Positions 15,639-23,036 of a stretch of DNA of 26,619 bases are shown in pieces. The translations under genes were made by a program, and so were the position numbers. The stretch is from JBDTMC01 sp039934475 (GTDB lineage: Bacteria > Acidobacteriota > Terriglobia > Bryobacterales > Bryobacteraceae), in assembly GCA_039934475.1 (NCBI GenBank), contig JBDTMC010000043.1, positions 1 through 26,619 of the forward strand. Direction: 5' to 3'. The notes under the pieces are model-generated. The model had not been told where the DNA came from and did no database searches. It was given only the letters and a program-made list of their open reading frames with translations. Every line of letters begins with the position of its first letter. Position 1 is the first letter of the stretch.

Positions 15639-16742
15639 ATGTTCCGTCTTGCCCTGGCCCTCGGTCTGGCCTGCTTCCTCGTTGTCGCGCAGCAGCCTGA
15701 TCCGGCGCTGGAAAAAGCCATTACCGCACACCAGGCCGGCGATCTCGATACCGCCATCGCCGCTTATCGTGAGTATCTCAAATCGAAGCCGGCCGATGTC
15801 ACAGCGCTGACGAACCTCGGCGCTGCGCTGTCGCGGCAGGGGCGCTACGATGAGGCTATTCAGACTTACAAAGCAGGCTTGAAGAGGGCACCCGCCAACC
15901 CCGGGCTCTCTCTGAATTTGGCGCTGGCCTACTACAAGCAAGGCAACATGCCCCAGGCGGCCAAGGAATTGAATGCTCTTCTGGCCCTGACTCCGAACAA
16001 CCAGCAGGCCATCCTGCTGTTGGGCGATTCGTGGCTGCAGATGGGCGAAAACGAACGTGTCATCAAACTCCTCACGCCGCTGCAAACTCAGCATCCGGAG
16101 GACCTGGCGCTGGACTACATGCTGGGCTCGGCGTTGTTGCGCGAGAAGCGCGAGTACGACGGACAAAAGGTTCTGGAGCCGATCTTCCGGCGCGGTGACT
16201 CGGCCGAATCGCATTTGCTGCTGGGTACGGCCAAAGTGAACGCGGCCGACTTCGCCGGGGCTTTGCAGGAATTCACGAAGGCGGTTTCTTTGAACCCCAA
16301 TTTGCCGTCGCTCAACGAATGGTATGGACAAGCCTTGATGGCTACGGGCGACACCGCGGCAGCGGCTAAGGCATTTCAAAAAGAGCTGGAATTGAATCCC
16401 GCGAACTTCAAGTCCAATTTGAACCTGGCGGTGATTCTGAAGCAGGATTCGGAGTATGAGAAGGCGCTGCATCATCTGGATGTGGCGTTGCGAGTGCGTC
16501 CCGGCGATCTGCGTGTGCGGTACCAGCAGGGGACGATTTTCCTGGCGCAAGGCCGGGTGGATGACGCGCGACAGGAACTCGAGTCCATTTTGAAAGAAGC
16601 GCCTCAGTTCACCGAAGCGCACGTCACGCTGGCCACCGTTTACTATCGCCTCAAACGCAAGGAAGACGGCGACCGTGAACGCAGCACGGTGCTGAAGCTG
16701 ACGGCCGAAGAACAGGCGAGGCAGCCGAAGGGTGATAAGTGA
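15639..16742 (+). CDS. secreted TPR protein (paralogue of the one at 9998-11578)
   Basis: 367 residues from the ATG at 15639, with AGGA 9 bases upstream. The signal peptide is MFRLALALGLACFLVVAQQ. The rest is about nine or ten tetratricopeptide units, for example LTNLGAALSRQGRYDEAIQTY and LSLNLALAYYKQGNMPQAAKEL. The TPR array aligns along its length with the TPR part of the deiodinase-like protein: shared landmarks are NLALAYYK, VIKLLTPL, the ELNP-type repeat ends and SLNEWYGQALMATGD versus SLQSYYGQALLLTGD. It lacks the redoxin domain and ends with a basic RLKRKEDGDRERS tail. It is the first gene of the cytochrome operon; its TGA overlaps the GTG of the next gene. Presumably a periplasmic scaffold; its partners are unknown. 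Confidence 0.88.
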   Translation: MFRLALALGLACFLVVAQQPDPALEKAITAHQAGDLDTAIAAYREYLKSKPADVTALTNLGAALSRQGRYDEAIQTYKAGLKRAPANPGLSLNLALAYYKQGNMPQAAKELNALLALTPNNQQAILLLGDSWLQMGENERVIKLLTPLQTQHPEDLALDYMLGSALLREKREYDGQKVLEPIFRRGDSAESHLLLGTAKVNAADFAGALQEFTKAVSLNPNLPSLNEWYGQALMATGDTAAAAKAFQKELELNPANFKSNLNLAVILKQDSEYEKALHHLDVALRVRPGDLRVRYQQGTIFLAQGRVDDARQELESILKEAPQFTEAHVTLATVYYRLKRKEDGDRERSTVLKLTAEEQARQPKGDK

Positions 16743-17713
16743 AGCTGGTGCTTCTCACCTTCGCGATAGCCGCGCTGGCGCAGCAGCCGGAGGAGGCGTT
16801 GTGGCGGGCGGGTACGACGGCGCGAGAAGCGGGAGAGTTCGCGAAGTGCAAGGATGCCTTTGCGCGACTGGTGGCGACGCAGCCCAAGCTTTCTCCGGCG
16901 GTGGCTTCGCTGGGGCTCTGCGAATTTGAATTGAACGAGTATCCGGCGGCGCTGGAGCATCTGCAGAAAGCGGTGGATCTAGGACTCCCGAAAGACGCGG
17001 CGGTGACGGGCCCAGCCTTGGAACGGGTCGCAGAACTGGCGACGAAGGCGGGCCTGTTCGACCGAGCGATGACGCTGTTCCGATTGTCGTTTGCACTGAA
17101 CGGGGAGTCTCCCGACGCGATCGCGCTGGCGGGTCTGATTGTGCTGCGCCGGCCGATGTTTCCCGGCGACGTAGATCCCGACGATCGAGGCTTGGTGTTT
17201 CGAATGGGCCGCGCGGCCTTGACCGTGGCGTCCGGGCAAACGGATGCGGCACGCACGATGTTGGAAGGGCTTGCCTCCGACTATCCAACCACGGCGGGCG
17301 TTCACTACGCCTGGTGCACGCTGCTCCTGGCGGGCGATCCCGATGCCTGCGCCTCACAGTTGAAACAGGAACTCGCCGTCACGCCGGCGCATGTTCCCAG
17401 CCTGGTGGCATTGGCGGTAATCGCATCTAAGAACGAAGCGTGGGACGAGGCGCTCAGTTATCTGGAGCGGGCACTAAAGGCCGACCCGAGTGACTCGGCG
17501 GCGCGGTATCAACTGGCTTCGGTGCACCTGGCGCAAGGCAAGGCCGAGCAGGCTGCGACTGAGTTGGAAGCGCTGGCCAAGGACGCTCCCCAGTCGGCGG
17601 AAGTGCGTGCAACTCTGGCGTCGGCCTACTACAAATTGAAGCGGAAGGCCGATGGGGATCGCGAACGGGCCGCGGCGCAGCGACTGCAGCAGGAGAAGAA
17701 GGCGCAGCCATGA
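16739..17713 (+). CDS. secreted TPR protein, module copy 1
   Basis: 324 residues from the GTG at 16739, inside the stop of the preceding gene (GTGA). A short signal peptide (KLVLLTFAIAALAQQP) is followed by TPR-like helical repeats throughout. Landmarks are SLGLCEFELNEYPAALEHLQKA, LRRPMFPGDVDPDDRGL in the middle, and the C-terminal YLERALKADPSDSAARYQLA and ASAYYKLKRKADGDRERAA. It matches the TPR protein at 18701-19843 in order and spacing (LGLCEF, LRRPxFP, TPAHVPSLVALA versus SPSHLPALISIA), so the two are duplicates. Its stop overlaps the ATG of the first cytochrome. The role is unknown; TPRs may hold the cytochrome or another envelope partner. Confidence 0.85.
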   Translation: MKLVLLTFAIAALAQQPEEALWRAGTTAREAGEFAKCKDAFARLVATQPKLSPAVASLGLCEFELNEYPAALEHLQKAVDLGLPKDAAVTGPALERVAELATKAGLFDRAMTLFRLSFALNGESPDAIALAGLIVLRRPMFPGDVDPDDRGLVFRMGRAALTVASGQTDAARTMLEGLASDYPTTAGVHYAWCTLLLAGDPDACASQLKQELAVTPAHVPSLVALAVIASKNEAWDEALSYLERALKADPSDSAARYQLASVHLAQGKAEQAATELEALAKDAPQSAEVRATLASAYYKLKRKADGDRERAAAQRLQQEKKAQP

Positions 17714-18720
17714 GGTGGCTCGCGCTGATAATCCTAAGCGCAGCCTGTCGCCTCGCGCAAGGGCAACAGACCGTGGTCTGCACCCATTGCCACCCGACGG
17801 AGGCGCGGGAGCATGCGGCGACACTGATGGCAAGGACGCTAGTGAAGGGCGAGGCCGCGCCGCTTTTACAGCCCGGGTTGAGCGTACGGATGGGCGACTA
17901 CACGTACCGGCTTGCGGGCAATTCGTACACCGTCAGCGGCGGCGGCATCACAATGACGGGGCGGATCGCTTGGGCTGTGGGCGAGGGCGACGCAGGACAA
18001 ACCTATGTTGTCGAGCGCGAAGGGCGCCTGTACGAAAGCCGCGTGACATACTTTGCACGCGGCCAAGGACTGGGGAATACTATCGGGCATCCAGTGGGTC
18101 CGCCGGCGAATCCGGAAGAAGCGTTCGGGCGAGTGCTGGCACCGCTGGCAGTGATCGAATGCTTTTCCTGCCATTCCTCACCGCGTCCGGAGAAGGCACC
18201 AGACGGGGTGACGCGTGGCTCCCTGGCCTGGACTCAGACGCTGTTGCCGGGAGTGCAGTGCGAGAGTTGCCACAAAGGGGCCTGGCAGCACGCGGAGGCG
18301 CGGAAGAGCGGCGATATGGCGCACGGGCGGCTACCGAGGTTGAAGAAAGCTACCGCCGAGGAGATCTCGGAGGTGTGCGGCGTCTGCCACCGAACGTGGA
18401 ACCAGATCCAGATGAAGGGACCACGGGGCATTCTCAACGTGCGTTTTCAGCCCTATCGGATCGCGCACAGCAAATGCTATGACGCACTCGACGGGCGGAT
18501 CGCTTGCACCGCGTGTCACGATCCACACAAGCGGACCGAGCCAGCGGCGGCTGTAACAGATAAAGCGTGCGGCGCGTGCCATGCCGTGGGCACTTGTAAG
18601 GTGGGCCACGCCAACTGCGCCTCCTGCCACATGCCAAAGTATGAGATACCAGGGTCGCAGTTCCGATTCACCGACCACTTTATTCGTGTAGTGAAGGCCA
18701 ATGAACCTTATCCGGATTAG
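17710..18720 (+). CDS. secreted heptaheme c-type cytochrome, copy 1
   Basis: 336 residues from the ATG at 17710, overlapping the previous stop. The signal peptide is MRWLALIILSAACRLAQGQ. Seven CXXCH heme-binding motifs lie at C24, C151, C184, C223, C266, C287 and C303. The long gap between the first and second motif holds a beta-rich stretch (MGDYTYRLAGNSYTV, GQTYVVEREGRLYESRVTYF). The arrangement GVQCESCHKGAWQH, then CASCHMPKYEI and FRFTDHFIRV, resembles the cytochrome c554-like domain found fused to TPRs in other bacteria. The protein should be periplasmic and need the Ccm/Ccs heme-attachment machinery, which is not in the window. Electron donor and acceptor are unknown. The last 20 bases also encode the start of the next TPR protein. 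Confidence 0.9.
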   Translation: MRWLALIILSAACRLAQGQQTVVCTHCHPTEAREHAATLMARTLVKGEAAPLLQPGLSVRMGDYTYRLAGNSYTVSGGGITMTGRIAWAVGEGDAGQTYVVEREGRLYESRVTYFARGQGLGNTIGHPVGPPANPEEAFGRVLAPLAVIECFSCHSSPRPEKAPDGVTRGSLAWTQTLLPGVQCESCHKGAWQHAEARKSGDMAHGRLPRLKKATAEEISEVCGVCHRTWNQIQMKGPRGILNVRFQPYRIAHSKCYDALDGRIACTACHDPHKRTEPAAAVTDKACGACHAVGTCKVGHANCASCHMPKYEIPGSQFRFTDHFIRVVKANEPYPD

Positions 18721-19843
18721 CTTGCTCGCCATATTCGCATCGGCCGCCAGCGGGCAGACCAAGGCGCCCGCGGGCCCGCCGCCGCCACCGGCGTCCATTG
18801 CCAAACTGGCGGGACAGGCGATTGCCGCGAAGGATGCGAACCAGTTGGAGAAGGCCGTGACGCTATACAAACAGGCGCTGCGCCTGGCGCCGCGTTGGGA
18901 GCAGGGTTGGTGGGACTTAGGAACCATTTACTACGACGGCGACAAATATCCGGAGTGCCGCGACGCATTCCGGCGCTTTGCGGCCATCAATCCGAAACTC
19001 TCGGCCGGGATCGCCTTTCTTGGACTGTGCGAGTTTCAGACACGCGACTTCGGGCCGTCGTTGGATCACCTGGAAAAGGCTTACGTGTTAGGCATGCCCA
19101 TCGATTCCGATCTGACGAGGGTGACGCTGTATCATGCCGCCCTGCTGCAAGCCAAGACCGAGAACTACGAGCGGGCGATTCAGATTTGCAGGCTACTGGC
19201 GCGGCTGAAGCCAAATGACGCGGGCACGACTGCGGTGGCGGGCATCGCCGGGCTGCGACGCCCGCTGTTCCCGCACGAACTGCCTGAGGCGGATAAGGAC
19301 CTGGCCGTGAAGCTGGGCACGGCAATGTTGAGCGGAGGCGACCATCCAGTGGAGGACGCAGTGAAACGCTTCGACGCGCTGTTGAATGAGTATCCTTCCA
19401 CGCCGAGCGTTCACTACGCATACGCGATCATCCTGCTGGGCAACGATCCGGACCGGGCCATTCAAGAGTTGAAGCGAGAACTGGAGATCAGTCCCTCGCA
19501 CTTGCCTGCGTTGATCTCGATTGCCTTTGAATACCTCAAACGGGGCGAGGCACGGACAGCGCAACCTTATGCCGAGAAGGCAGTTCAAGTGGCTCCGGGG
19601 AACTTCGCGGCGCGGACCTGCCTGGGCCGTGTTTACCTAGAGCGCGATGGCGCGGACTTGCCGGGGGCGACGCGCGAACTGGAGATAGCGGCGAAGCTGG
19701 CGCCTGACAGTCCGCAGGTTCACTTCTCGCTTGCCAACGCCTATGCGCGGGCCCATCGGAAACAAGACGCGGAGCGTGAGCGCGCGGAGTTCGCCCGGCT
19801 GAAGGAATTGTCCGATAAGAACGTTGTCCAGGAGGTGCGGTGA
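18701..19843 (+). CDS. secreted TPR protein, module copy 2
   Basis: 380 residues from the ATG at 18701, 20 bases inside the cytochrome gene. The signal peptide is MNLIRISLLAIFASAASGQ, followed by a Pro-rich stretch (APAGPPPPPAS). TPRs begin at about residue 40 (AIAAKDANQLEKAVTLYKQA). It aligns with the TPR protein of copy 1 (LGLCEFQTRDFGPSLDHLEKA, LRRPLFPHELPEADKDL, YAIILLGNDPDRAIQELKREL) but has an extra N-terminal repeat. The C-terminal end is RELEIAAKLAPDSPQVHFSLA and a charged tail. The stop overlaps the GTG of the second cytochrome, with a perfect AGGAGG (19830-19835) inside this gene serving it. Confidence 0.87.
   Translation: MNLIRISLLAIFASAASGQTKAPAGPPPPPASIAKLAGQAIAAKDANQLEKAVTLYKQALRLAPRWEQGWWDLGTIYYDGDKYPECRDAFRRFAAINPKLSAGIAFLGLCEFQTRDFGPSLDHLEKAYVLGMPIDSDLTRVTLYHAALLQAKTENYERAIQICRLLARLKPNDAGTTAVAGIAGLRRPLFPHELPEADKDLAVKLGTAMLSGGDHPVEDAVKRFDALLNEYPSTPSVHYAYAIILLGNDPDRAIQELKRELEISPSHLPALISIAFEYLKRGEARTAQPYAEKAVQVAPGNFAARTCLGRVYLERDGADLPGATRELEIAAKLAPDSPQVHFSLANAYARAHRKQDAERERAEFARLKELSDKNVVQEVR
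19830..19842 (+). promoter_or_regulatory. strong ribosome binding site deciding the GTG start of cytochrome 2
   Basis: AGGAGG at 19830-19835 lies 4 bases before the GTG at 19840. An in-frame TAA at 19816-19818 and the absence of any other start codon between them make this GTG the earliest possible start, so the very short leader of the protein is not a start-choice artefact. Confidence 0.7.
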
Positions 19844-20847
19844 TCGCGCCGTTCCTGGCACTGATTGCTTGTGCGGCGTGCCACCCGGCGGAAGCAAAGG
19901 GTCATGCGGCGACGCTGATGGCTCGCACGTTGGAGCGCGGAGAGGAAGCGGTGCTGCTGCGCGCGAATCCGGAGCTGACTTACAAGCTGGGAGCGTATTC
20001 GTACCGCGTGCGGCGGGAAGGGGACCGGAATCTGTATACCGTAACAGGTCCCGAAGGTTCACTGACTGCGCCGATTCGATGGGCGGTAGGACAAGGCGAG
20101 GCGGGCCAGACGTATGTGTTGGAGCGCGATGGAAAGTTATATGAAAGCTGGGTGAGTTACTACAACCACCTGCGACGGTTGGAAGTAACCATCGGAACGC
20201 CGCCTCGGCCTCCGGTGAGTCTGGAAGAGGCGTTTGGGCGTGAGATGAAACCGCGCGATGTGGTGGAGTGCTTCTCCTGCCACTCGGCGCCGACAGAGAA
20301 ATCGGCCGGCATCGACAAGGGGACGCTGGCTTGGACCGAGGCGCTGGCGGCTGGCGTGCAGTGCGAGAACTGCCACCCTGGTGCGGCCAAGCACGCGGCG
20401 GCGCGTGCTGCCGGCGATTTGAAGACGGCAAAGTTGGAACGATTGAAGACCCTTACGACCGAAGAGATGTCGGATTCCTGCGGCACCTGTCATCGCACAT
20501 GGGCGCATATCCAGGTGAATGGTCCGCGCGGCATTGGCAATGTCCGATTTCAGCCGTACCGGATTGCCCATAGTAAGTGTTACGACGCGGTGGACCGGCG
20601 CATTGGGTGCACTACCTGCCATGATCCGCACAAACGGTCCGACACTATTGCCGTAGACTACGATAGTGCCTGCAAAGCGTGTCATCATAAGGCATCCGGG
20701 GCTGCGAAGCCTGTTCCGGTCTGCCGCGTGAGTGAGAAGCGCTGCACCTCCTGTCATATGCCGAAGTACGAGATACCCGGCGCCTATTTTCGTTTTACCG
20801 ATCATTTCATCCGAATTGTGAGACCCAATGAGACTTACCCCGATTAG
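19840..20847 (+). CDS. heptaheme c-type cytochrome, copy 2, with unusually short leader
   Basis: 335 residues from the GTG at 19840. Seven CXXCH motifs at C11, C144, C175, C214, C257, C278 and C302 match those of copy 1 in order and spacing, with near-identical blocks HAATLMART, ECFSCHS, RGIxNVRFQPYRIAHSKCYDA, TCHDPHKR and CHMPKYEIPG. Only ten residues (MIAPFLALIA) precede the first heme motif, against 23 in copy 1. The leader is hydrophobic but lacks a positive N-terminal charge and a cleavage region, so export and attachment of heme 1 are uncertain. LIAC has the form of a lipobox, in which case the lipid-bearing cysteine would also be the first heme cysteine. The last 20 bases overlap the VWFA gene. 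Confidence 0.88.
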   Translation: MIAPFLALIACAACHPAEAKGHAATLMARTLERGEEAVLLRANPELTYKLGAYSYRVRREGDRNLYTVTGPEGSLTAPIRWAVGQGEAGQTYVLERDGKLYESWVSYYNHLRRLEVTIGTPPRPPVSLEEAFGREMKPRDVVECFSCHSAPTEKSAGIDKGTLAWTEALAAGVQCENCHPGAAKHAAARAAGDLKTAKLERLKTLTTEEMSDSCGTCHRTWAHIQVNGPRGIGNVRFQPYRIAHSKCYDAVDRRIGCTTCHDPHKRSDTIAVDYDSACKACHHKASGAAKPVPVCRVSEKRCTSCHMPKYEIPGAYFRFTDHFIRIVRPNETYPD

Positions 20848-22954
20848 TTCAGCTCTCCTGATGCTGCTGTGCGCCGGGGCCACACCCGCGCAGCAGCCTG
20901 CCCCTGGCGGCACGCCGCAGGCCGAGTTCAAAACCACGACCGAAGAAGTGGTCCTCGATGTGGTTGTGCGAGACAAGAAAGGGAAGCCGATCAAGGACCT
21001 GACGGCCGCGGACGTCCAGGTGAAAGACGACGGCGTGGGCCAGAAGATCACCGGGTTCCGGCTGGTGGAAGGGCGCGAGGCGATCGAAAACGGCTCAAAA
21101 GTGCCGTTGGACGCGATGCGGCAGATCCGCCTAGTGACCTTGGTGTTCGAGCGGCTGGGCGATTCGTCACGCCTCATCGCGAAGAAGGCGGCCGAGGATC
21201 TAATCAAGGGCGACCAGGCCCAGAACGTGTTCTACTCCGTGGTTGCCATCGATACGCAACTGTACGTGCTGCAAGAGTTCACGATGGACAAAGAGGCACT
21301 GAAGAAGGCGATCACGAAGGCGACGAGCGGCAAGTACTCGACGTTTGCGGCGGAGTCAGACCGGATCAAGGCATCGTTGCGCGAGACGTCGGGGAAGGCT
21401 GGGTCGCCGCAAGGATCGGTAGCCACACCGACGACGCCGAATGGACAGAATGAGATTGAACGCCGTACGTCGGAGATCATGCTGAACATGCTGCAGTTCG
21501 ATTCCAGCTATGGGCGAGACGAAGGGACACGGATGTCGATCTTCGCTCTGCTCTCACTGGTGCGCGGCCAGTACTCCATGCCAGGCCGGAAGAGCATCAT
21601 CTACTTTTCAGAAGGCATGTATGTTCCCACCCACCTGGATGAGCCTTTCCGCAACATCTCCAGCACGGCCAATCGCGGCAACGTTTCCTTCTACTCCGTG
21701 GATACACGCGGAGTCATGACCTCGAATCAGAATGCCGGCGCGGCGGACGACTTGAAGGAGGCAGCCAAAGACACGGCGGCCGACACGACGGCGACCGAGG
21801 GGCGCGTGAGCAAGAGCCAGATTATGGCCGGCGACCGCGCCGAATCCGCGGGCCGCAGCAATACGCAGTTACCGCTACGCACGCTGGCGGAATCAACAGG
21901 AGGGTTCCTAATCGGAGAGTCCAATGATCTGCGCGGACCGCTGCGGCAGGTGAACGAAGATGTAAGCAGCTACTACGAAATCACTTACAATCCTGGGATT
22001 GCGAATTATGACGGCAAGTTCCGCAAGACCGACGTGGAACTGGCGCGCAAGGACTTGGTTGTACACCACCGCACCGGCTATTTCGCACTGCCTGTCAGCC
22101 TGCGCGGACCGGCGGTAATGCCGTACGAAATGGCGCTGCTGAAGGCCTTGGATACGAAGCCGATGCCGAAGGATCTGGAGTTTCGCTCGGGCGCGTTCCG
22201 CGTGCGGCCAGGCAAGGATACGACGAAGAGCCTGGTGATTGTTGAGGTCCCGATGAAGAACCTCACATTCACCGAAGTGGCGGCGGATAAGACGTATAAG
22301 GCGCGGCTGGCGCTGGTTGCCCTGATCAAGGACGATAAGGGCGAGGTAGTTAGTAAGTTAACGCGCGACTTACCCCTGAAGGGACCGATGGAGCAAGTGC
22401 CGCAGGTGAAGGGCGGCAACTTCATCTACAAGGAAGCAGTGCAACTGGCTCCGGGCCGTTACACGTTGGAGTCGGCGGTGATCGATTACGAGTCAAACAA
22501 GATCGGCACGCGGAAGAGCGCGCTGGTGGTGCTGCCGCAGACCAAGGGGGTAGCGATGTCGAACCTGTGCCTGGTGCGGAACTTCCAGCAGAACGCGAAA
22601 ATTGACCCAGAGGAGCCCTTACAATATCAAGGGGGACTGATTACTCCGACGCTGAGCGGTCAGGTGTTCGCAGTGAAGGGCGCGCAGTTGTCTACTTTCT
22701 TCATCGTGTATCCGGATCCTGCGATCGCGGATAAGCCGACGGGCGAGATTGAGTTCCTGGTGGACGGGAACGTGATCGCCAAGGTGGCGCTGCCGTTGCC
22801 TTCGGCGGACGCACAGGGGCGAGTGCCGTATGTGATGTCGTCTCCGGCGGAGAATATGCCGGCGGCTACTTATGAGATCCACGTCACAGTGCGGCAGGGC
22901 GCGACGGTGGCCGAGGATCGGACGCAAGTCGTGGTGGCCGCGGCGGGCCAGTAG
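20828..22954 (+). CDS. VWFA-related acidobacterial-type secreted protein
   Basis: 708 residues from the ATG at 20828, 20 bases inside the cytochrome gene. The signal peptide is MRLTPISSALLMLLCAGATPAQ. The opening EEVVLDVVVRDKKGKPIKDLTAADVQVKDDG and the later GRKSIIYFSEGMYVP, SFYSVDTRGV and LAESTGGFLI are the signature of the VWFA-related Acidobacterial domain family (TIGR03436). The expected metal-site DxSxS is degenerate (LVFERLGDSS), so metal-dependent ligand binding is doubtful. Beyond about residue 410 come beta-rich segments resembling Ig-like domains (GRYTLESAVIDYESNKIG, ATYEIHVTVRQGATVAEDRTQV). Probably periplasmic or surface-exposed, with a binding role. It is the last gene of the operon and ends 82 bp from the convergent permease. 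Confidence 0.88.
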   Translation: MRLTPISSALLMLLCAGATPAQQPAPGGTPQAEFKTTTEEVVLDVVVRDKKGKPIKDLTAADVQVKDDGVGQKITGFRLVEGREAIENGSKVPLDAMRQIRLVTLVFERLGDSSRLIAKKAAEDLIKGDQAQNVFYSVVAIDTQLYVLQEFTMDKEALKKAITKATSGKYSTFAAESDRIKASLRETSGKAGSPQGSVATPTTPNGQNEIERRTSEIMLNMLQFDSSYGRDEGTRMSIFALLSLVRGQYSMPGRKSIIYFSEGMYVPTHLDEPFRNISSTANRGNVSFYSVDTRGVMTSNQNAGAADDLKEAAKDTAADTTATEGRVSKSQIMAGDRAESAGRSNTQLPLRTLAESTGGFLIGESNDLRGPLRQVNEDVSSYYEITYNPGIANYDGKFRKTDVELARKDLVVHHRTGYFALPVSLRGPAVMPYEMALLKALDTKPMPKDLEFRSGAFRVRPGKDTTKSLVIVEVPMKNLTFTEVAADKTYKARLALVALIKDDKGEVVSKLTRDLPLKGPMEQVPQVKGGNFIYKEAVQLAPGRYTLESAVIDYESNKIGTRKSALVVLPQTKGVAMSNLCLVRNFQQNAKIDPEEPLQYQGGLITPTLSGQVFAVKGAQLSTFFIVYPDPAIADKPTGEIEFLVDGNVIAKVALPLPSADAQGRVPYVMSSPAENMPAATYEIHVTVRQGATVAEDRTQVVVAAAGQ

Positions 22955-23036
22955 GGCCGAATTCCTCAACGAAACTCGTGTTGAAGTGTCGAAAGAGTTC
23001 GGCGCAGGTTTTCTGTAGCTGATTTTCTCCCGCGCG

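Larger units (their letters stand above)
15639..22954 (+). other. predicted six-gene operon: TPR, TPR, heptaheme, TPR, heptaheme, VWFA
   Basis: Six plus-strand genes with no gaps. Junctions are GTGA (16739), ATGA (17710), a 20-bp overlap (18701), GTGA (19840) and a 20-bp overlap (20828). All products start with an export signal, although that of the second cytochrome is very short. This arrangement implies tight translational coupling and one functional unit in the cell envelope. Confidence 0.7.

Noticed and set aside
15627..16622. 331-codon minus-strand open frame over the TPR gene
   Set aside because: It is antisense to an intact TPR gene with a signal peptide, and reads as Arg/Gln-rich sequence without domains.
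17652..18482. 276-codon plus-strand frame overlapping the first cytochrome
   Set aside because: It covers the cytochrome in another frame; the cytochrome has seven CXXCH motifs, this frame none.
22955..23036. Possible terminator between the VWFA gene and the convergent permease
   Set aside because: Short inverted pairs (TCAAC/GTTGA and CCGAA/TTCGG) exist, but the stem is poor and no T-run follows.
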